Shown: in pieces, positions 13,721 through 20,970 of the stretch
Position numbering within the stretch: position 1 is the stretch's first letter
Layout: each line of letters opens with the position of its first letter
Source of the DNA: a virus
Direction: 5' to 3' (one strand)
IMG/VR virus record: IMGVR_UViG_3300016457_001507
Coordinates: 1 to 47,937 of that record
DNA length: 47,937 bases
Notes under the pieces: model-generated
What the model was told of the DNA's origin: nothing
Database searches by the model: none
The model's input: the letters and a program-made list of their open reading frames with translations, nothing else
Program-made: the position numbers and the translations under genes

Positions 13721-14508
13721 ACGCGATGATGATTGGCGGCGCCAGCGTGCGCCGCGACGACGTGGGCAGGTTCTGCCTGAACGATCTGCACCAGGCTGCC
13801 GGCGGCGCCAAGCGGCACCAGCCCAGCGACTGGCAGCGCCTGAAGCAGACGGAGGAACTGGTGGCCGAGCTGGTCAATTCCGGGGAATCCCGGGTTTACC
13901 CTGTCCACTCGGTGGCCGGCCGCTACGGTGGCAGCTACGTGGTGCGCGAGCTGGTCTACGCCTACGCCATGTGGATCAGCCCCAGCTTCAGCCTGCAGGT
14001 GATCCGCGCCTACGACGCGCTGGCGGCCGGCGTTCCCGCGCCCGACCCGATGCAGGCGCTGACCGATCCGGCGACGCTGCGCGCGCTGCTGCTGTCCTAC
14101 AGCGAGAAGGCGGAGATCCTCGAGGCGCGCGTGCAGTACCAGGAACCGCAGGTGCGCGCGCTGCTGCGGCTGACCCAGGCTGATGGCGCCTTCAACATCA
14201 GCACCGCAGCCAAGATGCTGCAGGTGCAGCCGCGCCAGCTGTTCGCCTGGCTGTCCGAGCACGGCTGGATCTATCGCCGCGCCGGCAGCAAGAACTGGCT
14301 GGCCTACCAGAACCGTCTGCAGCAGGGCGTGCTGGTGCACAAGGCATGCGTGCAGCGGACCGAGGGCGAACAGGAGCGCGTGCACGAACAGGTGCTGGTG
14401 ACCGCAAAGGGTTTGTCGCGGCTGGCCGAGAGCATCGACCGGGGGCAGATGACCTGGGCGCAGGCTGACGCGGCGACCGCGCTGCAGCTGGCTGCGGAGG
14501 CCTCCTGA
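13717..14508 (+). CDS. Antirepressor: KilA-N domain plus KilAC (ANT) domain
   Basis: A 263-residue two-domain protein. The N-terminal KilA-N domain (about residues 1-105) includes NDLHQAAGG and a conserved GGSYVVRELVYAYAMWIS stretch. The C-terminal half (about 150-255) matches the ANT/KilAC domain (phage antirepressor, PF03374), including QLFAWLSEHGWIYR. Such proteins oppose CI-type repressors or act on host regulators. A TTG start inside a TTGA overlap, 7 nt after GGAGG, is preferred to the ATG three codons in. It may provide an induction route if CI is poorly self-cleaved. Confidence 0.88.
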   Translation: MNAMMIGGASVRRDDVGRFCLNDLHQAAGGAKRHQPSDWQRLKQTEELVAELVNSGESRVYPVHSVAGRYGGSYVVRELVYAYAMWISPSFSLQVIRAYDALAAGVPAPDPMQALTDPATLRALLLSYSEKAEILEARVQYQEPQVRALLRLTQADGAFNISTAAKMLQVQPRQLFAWLSEHGWIYRRAGSKNWLAYQNRLQQGVLVHKACVQRTEGEQERVHEQVLVTAKGLSRLAESIDRGQMTWAQADAATALQLAAEAS

Positions 14509-14810
14509 TGGACGCCATCGAGAAGCGGGCGCGGGAGCTGCTGGCTGTCGTGCTTCATGAGATGTACCCAGATGACGCAGGGAAGCGCTACGTGATCGAC
14601 AAGTTGCTCGTGGATGAGTTGGACCTTGTCAGCGCTCGAGGTGCCATCCGCGCCATTGTCGGCGCACTCACGCCGCCCGAGGGCCACGTGCTGGTGCCGG
14701 TGCAGCCGACTGAGGCAATGATCGCCGCAGCCGAAGGAGCTCACATGCCTTTCGGCGATATGGGATTCGCCATTGCGGCCGCGATCAGCGCTCGCCCGGA
14801 GGTGCCGTGA
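14508..14810 (+). CDS. Hypothetical phage protein with a PTEAMIAAA segment
   Basis: A 100-residue protein overlapping the antirepressor stop (TGATG). The C-terminal half holds VLVPVQPTEAMIAAAEG (about residues 63-79), a segment repeatedly seen in small unknown phage proteins that often describe a short conserved domain. The N-terminal half is a helical bundle. Nothing indicates a function. Confidence 0.7.
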   Translation: MDAIEKRARELLAVVLHEMYPDDAGKRYVIDKLLVDELDLVSARGAIRAIVGALTPPEGHVLVPVQPTEAMIAAAEGAHMPFGDMGFAIAAAISARPEVP

Positions 14811-15241
14811 TGGACAGGCTGATCGCCATGCAGCAGGAGGTGGCACCGGTGAAGCCGGGCACCGCCATGGAAGAGCAGCTGCAGCTGAAGGGCATCGGCC
14901 GGCTGCTGGCCGGGTTCGGGTATCGCTACGGTTCGGAGATCCAGCTGCACGAGGTTCTGGCCAGCGTCCTGGACAACGCAGGCCATGCGCACGTGCGCGA
15001 GTACCGGTTGGATGCCAGCAACCGCGCTGACTTCTGGCTGGACGGCCTGGTGATCGAGGTGAAGGTGGCCGGCTCGCTCGCCGATGCCCTGCGGCAGGTC
15101 GGGCGCTACATCAGCCTGCCGCAGGTGCGCGGGGTGCTGCTGGTCACCACCGAGCGCTGGGGTGAGCGGCCGCTCGTGGCCCGGCCGGCCTGGCAGGGCA
15201 AGCCCTTCAACATCATCCGCCTGAAGAGGCAGGCACTCTGA
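14810..15241 (+). CDS. PD-(D/E)XK nuclease-like protein
   Basis: A 143-residue protein with the core of a restriction-nuclease fold: Asp74 in NRADFWLDG, then Glu83 and Lys85 in VIEVKV, followed by a helix and a VLLVTT strand. The ATG is 7 nt after a GGAGG and overlaps the upstream stop. Its own stop overlaps the ATG of the SNF2 helicase, so the two are probably co-translated and may work together on DNA. Small nuclease plus SNF2 helicase pairs are common in phages, but their substrate is not established here. Confidence 0.78.
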   Translation: MDRLIAMQQEVAPVKPGTAMEEQLQLKGIGRLLAGFGYRYGSEIQLHEVLASVLDNAGHAHVREYRLDASNRADFWLDGLVIEVKVAGSLADALRQVGRYISLPQVRGVLLVTTERWGERPLVARPAWQGKPFNIIRLKRQAL

Positions 15242-16989
15242 TGCAGACGACCTATGGAACCCTCCTGTACAGCGCCGCCGGCAGCACCTGGCGGGTGGTC
15301 TGCGAGCCGCAGGTGCGCGCGCGCATGAAACGCGTGTTTCCACGCGTGCGCCAGCACGCCGCCGAACACATCGACCTGTCGGCCACACCCGAGAACAGCC
15401 GGGAGCTGCAGTGGTTCACGCAGCGCTATCCGCTGTTGATGGATGCCGACACGGAGCGCGCGCTGCAGCTGCTGGCCGCCGAGCACGTGGATATGGAGCG
15501 CAGTCTGGGCGAACTGCTGGCCGGCCGCGTGCAGATTCCGGAGTTCACGCTGGCCAAGCCGCCTCGGGAGTACCAGCGCCTCGCGGGCGCGCAGCTGTCC
15601 ATCCGTGGCGGCCTGCTGCTGGCCGACGATCTTGGCCTGGGCAAGACGGTCACCGGCATCTGCCCCATGGCCGCGCCGGGCAATCTGCCGGCGGTGGTGG
15701 TGTACCCGGCGGCGCTGCCGAACCACTGGCCGGAGAAACTGGCCGAGTTCGCGCCGCAGCTGCGCGTGCACCACATCAGGAAGGGCGCGCCGTACCCGCT
15801 CGTGCGGCAGCCGAAGCAGCGGATCAAGGATCTGTGGGACACGCTGCCGGACGTCATCCTGGTCAGCTACCACAAGCTCCGGGGCTGGGCTGAGACGCTG
15901 GGGGAGATTGCGCAGTACGTGGTGTTCGAGGAATGCCAGCAGCTGCGCAGCCCGGACAGCAGCATCCACAGCGCCTGCCGCCACCTGGCCAGCCGGGCAC
16001 GGCTGCGCATGGGCCTGACCGCCACCCCGATCTACAACTACGGGTGCGAGTTCTTCCACGTGGTCGACCCGCTGCTGCCGGGCTGCCTGGGCACGTATGA
16101 CGAGTTCCTGCGGGAATGGTGCATCTCCGCGCCCGGGGAGAAGGCCAAGCTGCAGGACGCCGAGCAGTTCGGCCAGTACCTGCGGCGGCAGGGGATCATG
16201 CTGCGGCGCACCCGCAAGGAAGTGGGGCGCGAGCTGCCGGCGCTGTCGAAGATCCCGCACGAGGTGGAGGCCGACGCCAAGGCGCTGGACGCCATCACCG
16301 GCGACGCCGCGGCGCTGGCGCGGATCATCCTGCGGGCCAACGAGCAGTACCGCGGCGAGAAGATGCAGGCCGCCGGCGAATTCGACCGGCTGCTGCGGCA
16401 GGCGACCGGCGTGGCCAAGGCCCCCTACGTGGCCGAGTTCGTCAGGCTGCTGCTGGAGAGCGGCCAGAAGGTGCTGCTGTTCGGGTGGCACCGAGAGGTC
16501 TACAACATCTGGCAGGAGAAGCTGGCGGCATACAACCCGGTCATGTACACCGGCAGCGAGTCGCCGAACCAGAAGCAGGCGGCGAAGGAGGCATTCATCG
16601 CCGGGGACAGCCAGGTGATGCTGATCAGCCTCCGCTCTGGTGCTGGCATCGACGGGCTGCAGCACGTGTGCAGCACCGTGGTGTTCGGCGAGCTGGACTG
16701 GTCGCCCGGCGTCCACGAGCAGTGCATCGGCCGCGTGCACCGCGACGGCCAGACAGAGCCGGTCATGGCGTACTTCCTGCTCTCCGACAGCGGCAGCGAC
16801 CCGATCGTCTCGGACGTGCTCGGGGTGAAGCGCGAGCAGATCGAGGGCGTGCGCAGCCCCGGGGAACACTTGGTGGAGCGGCTGGACGTAGGCGAAAACC
16901 AGCTGCGCGCGCTGGCCCAGCAGTTCCTTCAACAGCAGGGCGCGGCCCTGATCACATCCAACGTTACAACCATGGAGACCTCCCGATGA
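15241..16989 (+). CDS. SNF2-family DNA helicase/translocase
   Basis: A 582-residue superfamily 2 ATPase of the SNF2 type. Visible motifs: I, DDLGLGKT (about residues 129-136); II, degenerate FEECQ (229-233) in place of DEAH/DEAQ; III, GLTATP (about 260-265); and VI, QCIGRVHRDGQT in the C-terminal RecA lobe. The first 100 residues form an extra N-terminal domain. SNF2 proteins translocate on double-stranded DNA and can remodel protein-DNA complexes. It is the largest early gene, coupled to a small nuclease; roles in recombination or counter-defence are possible. Confidence 0.93.
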   Translation: MQTTYGTLLYSAAGSTWRVVCEPQVRARMKRVFPRVRQHAAEHIDLSATPENSRELQWFTQRYPLLMDADTERALQLLAAEHVDMERSLGELLAGRVQIPEFTLAKPPREYQRLAGAQLSIRGGLLLADDLGLGKTVTGICPMAAPGNLPAVVVYPAALPNHWPEKLAEFAPQLRVHHIRKGAPYPLVRQPKQRIKDLWDTLPDVILVSYHKLRGWAETLGEIAQYVVFEECQQLRSPDSSIHSACRHLASRARLRMGLTATPIYNYGCEFFHVVDPLLPGCLGTYDEFLREWCISAPGEKAKLQDAEQFGQYLRRQGIMLRRTRKEVGRELPALSKIPHEVEADAKALDAITGDAAALARIILRANEQYRGEKMQAAGEFDRLLRQATGVAKAPYVAEFVRLLLESGQKVLLFGWHREVYNIWQEKLAAYNPVMYTGSESPNQKQAAKEAFIAGDSQVMLISLRSGAGIDGLQHVCSTVVFGELDWSPGVHEQCIGRVHRDGQTEPVMAYFLLSDSGSDPIVSDVLGVKREQIEGVRSPGEHLVERLDVGENQLRALAQQFLQQQGAALITSNVTTMETSR

Positions 16990-17138
16990 TTCCCAATTTC
17001 CCCAGCCTGGACGAGGCAACCCACCACCTGTACCTGGAAGGAAAGGAGGGCCCCATCAGGTGCCGGGTAGACGGCAGCCTGTGGGATGTCTGGCTGGACG
17101 GCCGGTCCCGCTGGGTCAGCAACTGTGAGGTGGCCTGA
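16986..17138 (+). CDS. Small protein between the SNF2 helicase and the Q-position gene
   Basis: A 50-residue protein with 4-nt overlap at its start (ATGA) and single-base stop/start sharing (TGATG) at its end. It is acidic and tryptophan-rich (DVWLDGRSRWV near the C-terminus), probably a small beta fold. A ribosome-binding site (GAGACC) precedes the ATG. Its coupling on both sides makes it likely to be real; the function is unknown. Confidence 0.6.
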   Translation: MIPNFPSLDEATHHLYLEGKEGPIRCRVDGSLWDVWLDGRSRWVSNCEVA

Positions 17139-17902
17139 TGTCAGCAGTGGCCGCGCCCGCAGTGGACCTGACGCCGTGCGGCAACTGCGGCAGCGACGAC
17201 GTGCGCATGCGCGCGCGGGGCAGCGCCGGCAGCCGCCGCACCGCGCAGGTGGTCTGCGCGCGCTGCAGCGCGCGTGGAGAACTGCATGTTGGCGCAGATG
17301 CGGAAGAGGGCGCCCGCAGGGCATGGACACACCGGCCGATCTACATGCCGGCGCCGACGCCGGTCAGGGTGGTGCATGGCCGAGTGCCGGTGCCAGAGCC
17401 GACCTTGGAACGAGATCCGCTCGAGCTGATCGCCCGCATGCTGGTAGGCGGGAGCTTCCGCGAGCCATCGGATGGCCGGTCAACCATGCCGCCGTTGACG
17501 TCTGCCGACATCGCCGGTGCCGTCGGCATGATGCGCGATTCGGTGGCCAAGCAGGCCGTGCTGGCGGTGGCGCTGCGCGGGCAGGGAGTGTCCCTGTCAT
17601 CGCTGGGGCGCTCCCTGGCCAGGCGTGTGATGCGGCAGATTCAGTGGCAGCGACGCTTCGGCGCAAAGCCTGCGCTGCGAATGGATGACCCAGCCGACCG
17701 CTGGCGCATGAGGCTGGTGCTGCAGGATGCGGTGAACGACCTGGTGTGGCCCGAAGGGAAGATCGCCGCACAGGATGCGGCAAAGGCGGCCAAGATGCGG
17801 AAGGGGGACTATCTACGCGTGTACGGGATTGCTACCGCGACGCTGCGACAGGCGCTGGAGGATGGGCGCAAAGAGTTCAGTGGCAGGGTATTCAATCGGT
17901 AA
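17138..17902 (+). CDS. Zinc-ribbon protein in the lambda Q position
   Basis: A 254-residue protein with an N-terminal zinc ribbon, CGNC (about residues 14-17) and CARC (about 40-43), resembling the Lar/restriction-alleviation type of finger. The middle is Pro-rich. The C-terminal part (about residues 125-254) is a basic helical domain with a segment resembling an HTH (YLRVYGIATATLRQAL). It is the last gene of the PR operon, just upstream of the accessory block and lysis genes, where lambda carries the late antiterminator Q. That role is an inference from position and DNA/RNA-binding look; I do not recognise a Q family. Confidence 0.7.
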   Translation: MSAVAAPAVDLTPCGNCGSDDVRMRARGSAGSRRTAQVVCARCSARGELHVGADAEEGARRAWTHRPIYMPAPTPVRVVHGRVPVPEPTLERDPLELIARMLVGGSFREPSDGRSTMPPLTSADIAGAVGMMRDSVAKQAVLAVALRGQGVSLSSLGRSLARRVMRQIQWQRRFGAKPALRMDDPADRWRMRLVLQDAVNDLVWPEGKIAAQDAAKAAKMRKGDYLRVYGIATATLRQALEDGRKEFSGRVFNR

Positions 17903-17949
17903 CCTACCTATGTGACGGGACAGCATGGCGCCGTCCCGCCCCACGGAGA

Positions 17950-18219
17950 TCAGGCTCCGGACCTGATGTCAAAGTCGACGGTTTTATGTTCAAGATCATG
18001 CTGAGAGCCCATCAGCAGCTCATACAACTCGTCACCCTGTTCCTTCGTGAGACGAACGAAATCGTGGGATTGCCCCGATTTCATATAGACAGATAGGGAA
18101 ATGACGTCTGGGCGGTACTCAAACGATGAAATCTGATCCGCCAAGATTACTGTTGTATAGCTTGATACTTTTCCAGCATCGTTCTTGTGGGTACGAGTGA
18201 TTTGAAGCAGCTGAGCCAT
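17950..18219 (-). CDS. Small acidic protein, lone leftward gene in the accessory block
   Basis: An 89-residue protein on the strand opposite to all nearby genes, starting at an ATG with AAGGA 7 nt upstream. The body alternates beta-like strands (TTVILADQISSFEY, then VISLSVYMKSG) with a C-terminal helix. It looks like a small PH-like or beta-barrel fold but matches nothing I know. The GC content is clearly lower than that of the flanking phage genes. It diverges from the GIY-YIG gene across an operator-like repeat array, so it may be co-regulated with it. Confidence 0.65.
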   Translation of the reverse strand: MAQLLQITRTHKNDAGKVSSYTTVILADQISSFEYRPDVISLSVYMKSGQSHDFVRLTKEQGDELYELLMGSQHDLEHKTVDFDIRSGA

Positions 18220-18258
18220 GTCCAATCCTTTTGATAGAAGCCCTGAACGTTAAGCAAC

Positions 18259-18322
18259 ATTACCGCAGTCGCGCCGAACCTTACCGCATTCGACCGACTG
18301 CGGTAAGGAACCTTACCGCAGT
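18259..18322. promoter_or_regulatory. Operator-like array of TTACCGCA repeats
   Basis: Four copies of TTACCGCA lie between the divergent genes: 18260-18267, 18281-18288, 18299-18306 (inverted) and 18313-18320. The last two are part of a perfect inverted repeat with 12-bp arms (18297-18308 and 18311-18322) and a 2-bp centre. Copies one and two are 21 bp apart, two helical turns. The spacing and symmetry fit a dimeric DNA-binding protein controlling both genes. Confidence 0.8.
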
Positions 18323-18358
18323 TGCATTGGGAACCAGGCTTGTTGTCCAATTGGGACC

Positions 18359-18850
18359 ATGGGCGAGAAAGCGCATAACGGGGTGTACGACTGCAATGGT
18401 CGCTGGGCCCTCGGTCGATGCTACGTGTATGTGTTGATGGCCCGCGATGCGCAAGGCCCCATGTACGTGAAGATAGGAGTCAGTGACGATCCCTACTCAC
18501 GGATCGGCGCGATCCAGACCGGGTGTCCAATCCCTTTGGTCAAGGCGGGCATGGTCAAGTGCATGAGCCGTACCCAGGCCAGGTTGATTGAGAAGGAACT
18601 TCACGTTGAACTGGCCCCGTTTGGATCCAATGGGGAGTGGTTCCGATTTGATTGGGCTGACGTAGCGCAAAAGCAGGCACTCAACGTCGCCATCGAGGCG
18701 CATATGTCCAGAGTCAAGAACTGGGCACTTGAAGATGTGGACCTGCAGAAGGTCTTCGCGATGAAGCGCCTGATCGAAGCTCACCGGAAGAACGCATATC
18801 GCGAGAAGCGACGGCGGACTGCCGCTGTTCGCTCCGCTGTAGGTTTGTAA
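18359..18850 (+). CDS. GIY-YIG family protein (MUG113/T5orf172-like)
   Basis: A 163-residue protein. Residues of about 20-105 match the MUG113/T5orf172 branch of the GIY-YIG nuclease superfamily: CYVYVL, then YVKIGVSDDPYSRIGAIQTG, a conserved LIEKELHVELA segment, and NGEWFRF at the end of the domain. The C-terminus (about 130-163) is a basic helix that could bind nucleic acid. GC is moderately low. It sits after a repeat array and before a tRNA gene, a typical accessory-cargo spot. Nuclease activity is not proven for this branch. Confidence 0.82.
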   Translation: MGEKAHNGVYDCNGRWALGRCYVYVLMARDAQGPMYVKIGVSDDPYSRIGAIQTGCPIPLVKAGMVKCMSRTQARLIEKELHVELAPFGSNGEWFRFDWADVAQKQALNVAIEAHMSRVKNWALEDVDLQKVFAMKRLIEAHRKNAYREKRRRTAAVRSAVGL

Positions 18851-18863
18851 CAGTTTGCGCCGG

Positions 18864-18900
18864 CCGCAGGCCTGGACTCGGGAGGTCCAGTGACCTGCGG
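18864..18900 (+). other. Large stem-loop just upstream of the tRNA
   Basis: A bipartite hairpin: outer arms CCGCAGG (18864-18870) and CCTGCGG (18894-18900), inner arms CTGGAC (18872-18877) and GTCCAG (18885-18890), with a 7-nt loop. It has no T-tract, so it is not a standard terminator. It ends 12 nt before the tRNA. Confidence 0.6.
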
Positions 18901-18912
18901 TTCGTCGTTTCT

Positions 18913-18997
18913 GGGGCGGGTTGCCAGATGGGCGCTGGGCCGGACTGTAAATCCGGCGTCTGTGACTCACGTGGTTCGACTCCACGCCGCCCCACCA
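18913..18997 (+). tRNA. tRNA-Tyr (anticodon GTA), CCA encoded
   Basis: An 85-nt cloverleaf. The acceptor stem GGGGCGG (18913-18919) pairs with CCGCCCC (18987-18993), followed by A and an encoded CCA. The anticodon stem CCGGA/TCCGG frames the loop CTGTAAA with anticodon GTA at 18947-18949. The T arm is CGTGG-TTCGACT-CCACG. The variable arm is long, as in bacterial tRNA-Tyr (class II). The D stem is only about three pairs. It is phage-borne and lies in the accessory block, far from int. Confidence 0.92.
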
Positions 18998-19141
18998 TCA
19001 AACAGAGCGACGCCCCGATGCCTGCCAGCACCGGGGCGCCGCCGCAGTACACGCGTTTCAGCCGCGTGCCATTGGCCTAAGCCCTGCCGCTCTCCGGAGA
19101 GCGCGAGCAGTTTGCTTAACGTATGTCGCAACAGCTGAGAC
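18998..19141. other. Intergenic stretch with two hairpins
   Basis: No gene is seen. A hairpin with 7-bp arms CGCCCCG and CGGGGCG (about 19014-19041) and a perfect 16-bp palindrome CGCTCTCCGGAGAGCG (19088-19103) are present. Neither has a T-tract. They may end or process the tRNA transcript or act as a protein-binding site upstream of the methylase. Confidence 0.5.
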
Positions 19142-19906
19142 GTGAACACAAAGACCCTATTCCCTTGGCCGGGCGGTAAGACGCGCCTGGTGAAACACCT
19201 GCTGCCCCTGATCAACCAGCGGGAACACAACTGCTACGTCGAAGCCTTCGCCGGCAGTGCTGCGATGCTGTTCGAGCGCTCGCCGGCGAAGATCGAGGTG
19301 CTCAACGACACGCACGGCGAACTGGTGCGGCTGTACCGCGTCGTGGCGAACCACCTGGACGAGTTCGTCCGGCACTTCCGCTGGTCCTTGACCAGTCGTG
19401 AGATGTACCGGTGGGCACAGCTGCAGCACGTCGACACGCTGACCGATATCCAGCGCGCGGCCCGGTTCTACTACCTGCAGAAGCTCAGCTTTGGCGGGAA
19501 GGTGGAAGGCCAAACTCTTGGGGTGGGCCCGACTGGTGCGAAGCGCATCAACCTGCTCCGGCTAGAACAGGATCTGAGCGATGCCCACCTGCGGCTGCAT
19601 GGCGTGGTGATCGAGCAGTTGCCCTGGCAGCGCTGCATTGAAAAGTACGACCGGCCTGAGACGCTGTTCTTCTTGGACCCGCCTTATTGGCAGACCACCG
19701 GTTATGGCCAGGCATTCCCGCTTGAAGAGTACGAGCAGCTGGCCGCGGCGATGGGTGCGTTGAAGGGTAGGGCGATCCTCACCATCAACGATCACCCGCA
19801 GATGCGCGCGCTGTTCGATCGATTCCACCGCGTCAGCGTTCCTATTCGATACACGGTCGGCGGCGGTGCTGGGGTTGCGCGCACTGAACTGATCTACACC
19901 ACGTAG
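19142..19906 (+). CDS. Dam-like adenine-N6 DNA methylase (D12 class)
   Basis: A 254-residue alpha-class (D12, PF02086) DNA adenine methylase. The AdoMet-binding FAGSA is at about residues 36-40 after PWPGGKTRL (8-16), and the catalytic DPPY is at 179-182. The order of motif I before motif IV separates it from the beta-class enzyme at 1291-2487. The start is GTG with a poor ribosome-binding site; no better start precedes it. It lies between the accessory block and lysis genes and has no restriction partner, so it probably protects phage DNA or alters gene control by methylation. Target site unknown. Confidence 0.92.
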   Translation: MNTKTLFPWPGGKTRLVKHLLPLINQREHNCYVEAFAGSAAMLFERSPAKIEVLNDTHGELVRLYRVVANHLDEFVRHFRWSLTSREMYRWAQLQHVDTLTDIQRAARFYYLQKLSFGGKVEGQTLGVGPTGAKRINLLRLEQDLSDAHLRLHGVVIEQLPWQRCIEKYDRPETLFFLDPPYWQTTGYGQAFPLEEYEQLAAAMGALKGRAILTINDHPQMRALFDRFHRVSVPIRYTVGGGAGVARTELIYTT

Positions 19907-20005
19907 CTGGGCCATGGCCCGGCGTTATCTATGCCCGTTCCCCGACCGGATCAACTCTCGCGCCTAGCCGGCAGCGGGGCGGGCACCTTTCTGCAGGAAC
20001 ACCTG

Positions 20006-20518
20006 ATGGCCAAGATCACCGCTCAACAGGCCGGCGGCACCAACGTCGTCGCCTTCCTGGACATGCTGGCCTGGTCGGAGGGCACCAGCACCAGCCCGGC
20101 GACGAAGAACCAGGGATACGACGTGATCGTGACCGGTGCCGACCGTGTGCCGGAGATCTTCACCGACTACTCGGTGCACCCGTTCTCCCGCGGGCGGAAG
20201 TCGAAGGCCATCAACAGCAAGGGCCTGACCTCAAACGCATCAGGGCGCTACCAGTTCATGCTGAAGGACTATGCCCACTACCGCGCGCTGCTGAAGCTGC
20301 CGGACTTTGGGCCGATGTCGCAGGATCTCTGGGCCATCCAGCTGATCCGCGAACGCCGCGCACTTCCGCTGATCCAGGCCGGCCGCATCACAGACGCCAT
20401 CAAGGCCGTGCGTAACATCTGGGCGAGCCTGCCAGGCGCAGGCTACGGCCAGCCGGAGCACGCACTGGAGAAGCTGATGGCTGCCTACCGCAAGGCTGGC
20501 GGGGCAGTGACGCCGTGA
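20006..20518 (+). CDS. R: Endolysin, lambda R-type transglycosylase
   Basis: A 170-residue peptidoglycan lytic transglycosylase strikingly similar to lambda R. Shared segments include FLDMLAWSEGT (catalytic Glu25 equivalent to Glu19 of R), GYDVIVTG, ALPLIQAG and NIWASLPGAGYGQ. It has no signal peptide, so it needs a holin to reach the cell wall. I chose the ATG at 20006 because it follows AGGAA and aligns with R; the longer frame from 19931 adds residues without homology. It overlaps the putative holin gene (GTGA). Confidence 0.95.
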   Translation: MAKITAQQAGGTNVVAFLDMLAWSEGTSTSPATKNQGYDVIVTGADRVPEIFTDYSVHPFSRGRKSKAINSKGLTSNASGRYQFMLKDYAHYRALLKLPDFGPMSQDLWAIQLIRERRALPLIQAGRITDAIKAVRNIWASLPGAGYGQPEHALEKLMAAYRKAGGAVTP

Positions 20519-20970
20519 CCGAGCCGATGAGCACCCTGAAAACCTTCGTTGGGACGTTCACCGCTGCGGTGGTGGCGCCGGCGACGGCTGACGCGTTGCG
20601 CGAGGCCGAGCGAATTATCCTGGGGGTGCCGCAGTCCGTGCTGCTGGTGGCAATGGCCGGCGCACTGATCGGCGTGTTGTTGCTGCCGGAGAAGGACGCA
20701 GAGCGAGTAGCCGCCGATTCCAACCGCAGGCGTGGCCACCGATTCCTGCAGACAGCTGCGCGCTGGGCTGCGCTGGCAGTGGCAGTGGTGGCCTACGCCA
20801 TCGTGGCCGCATGGGTCATCGCAGTTGCTGCGTCCGTCTGGCCGGCACTGGCCGGCGCCCCGCAGCTGCCGCTGGCCGGCCTGTCCGGTGTCCTGATCCG
20901 CCGGCTGTTGCCCGGCTACGTGCGCATGGTGGAAAGAGCTACCGGCGCCATCGGAGGCGATAAGCCATGA
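20515..20970 (+). CDS. Putative holin
   Basis: A 151-residue membrane protein starting at a GTG overlapping the endolysin stop. It has two clear transmembrane helices (about residues 38-57 and 84-110) and perhaps a third (about 112-130), with a basic loop between the first two. Its place between endolysin and spanin genes makes it the only holin candidate in the window. It is longer than typical class I/II holins and follows rather than precedes the endolysin, so the assignment is inference. Confidence 0.65.
   Translation: MTEPMSTLKTFVGTFTAAVVAPATADALREAERIILGVPQSVLLVAMAGALIGVLLLPEKDAERVAADSNRRRGHRFLQTAARWAALAVAVVAYAIVAAWVIAVAASVWPALAGAPQLPLAGLSGVLIRRLLPGYVRMVERATGAIGGDKP

Noticed and set aside
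13447-14385. Long minus-strand open frames under the late and early genes (also 15106-17019, 24932-26692, 30764-32515, 37262-39310)
   Set aside because: Each is antisense to a well-supported gene with recognised domains, and the translations are low-complexity His/Arg/Leu shadows without protein-like motifs.
17913-17940. Terminator after the Q-position gene
   Set aside because: Only a 6-bp CGGGAC/GTCCCG pairing with an 11-nt loop and no T-tract; too weak to call.
18913-18997. tRNA-Tyr as the phage attachment site
   Set aside because: The integrase lies about 28 kb away, the tRNA is complete and inside the genome, and no duplicated tRNA 3' end was seen near int.
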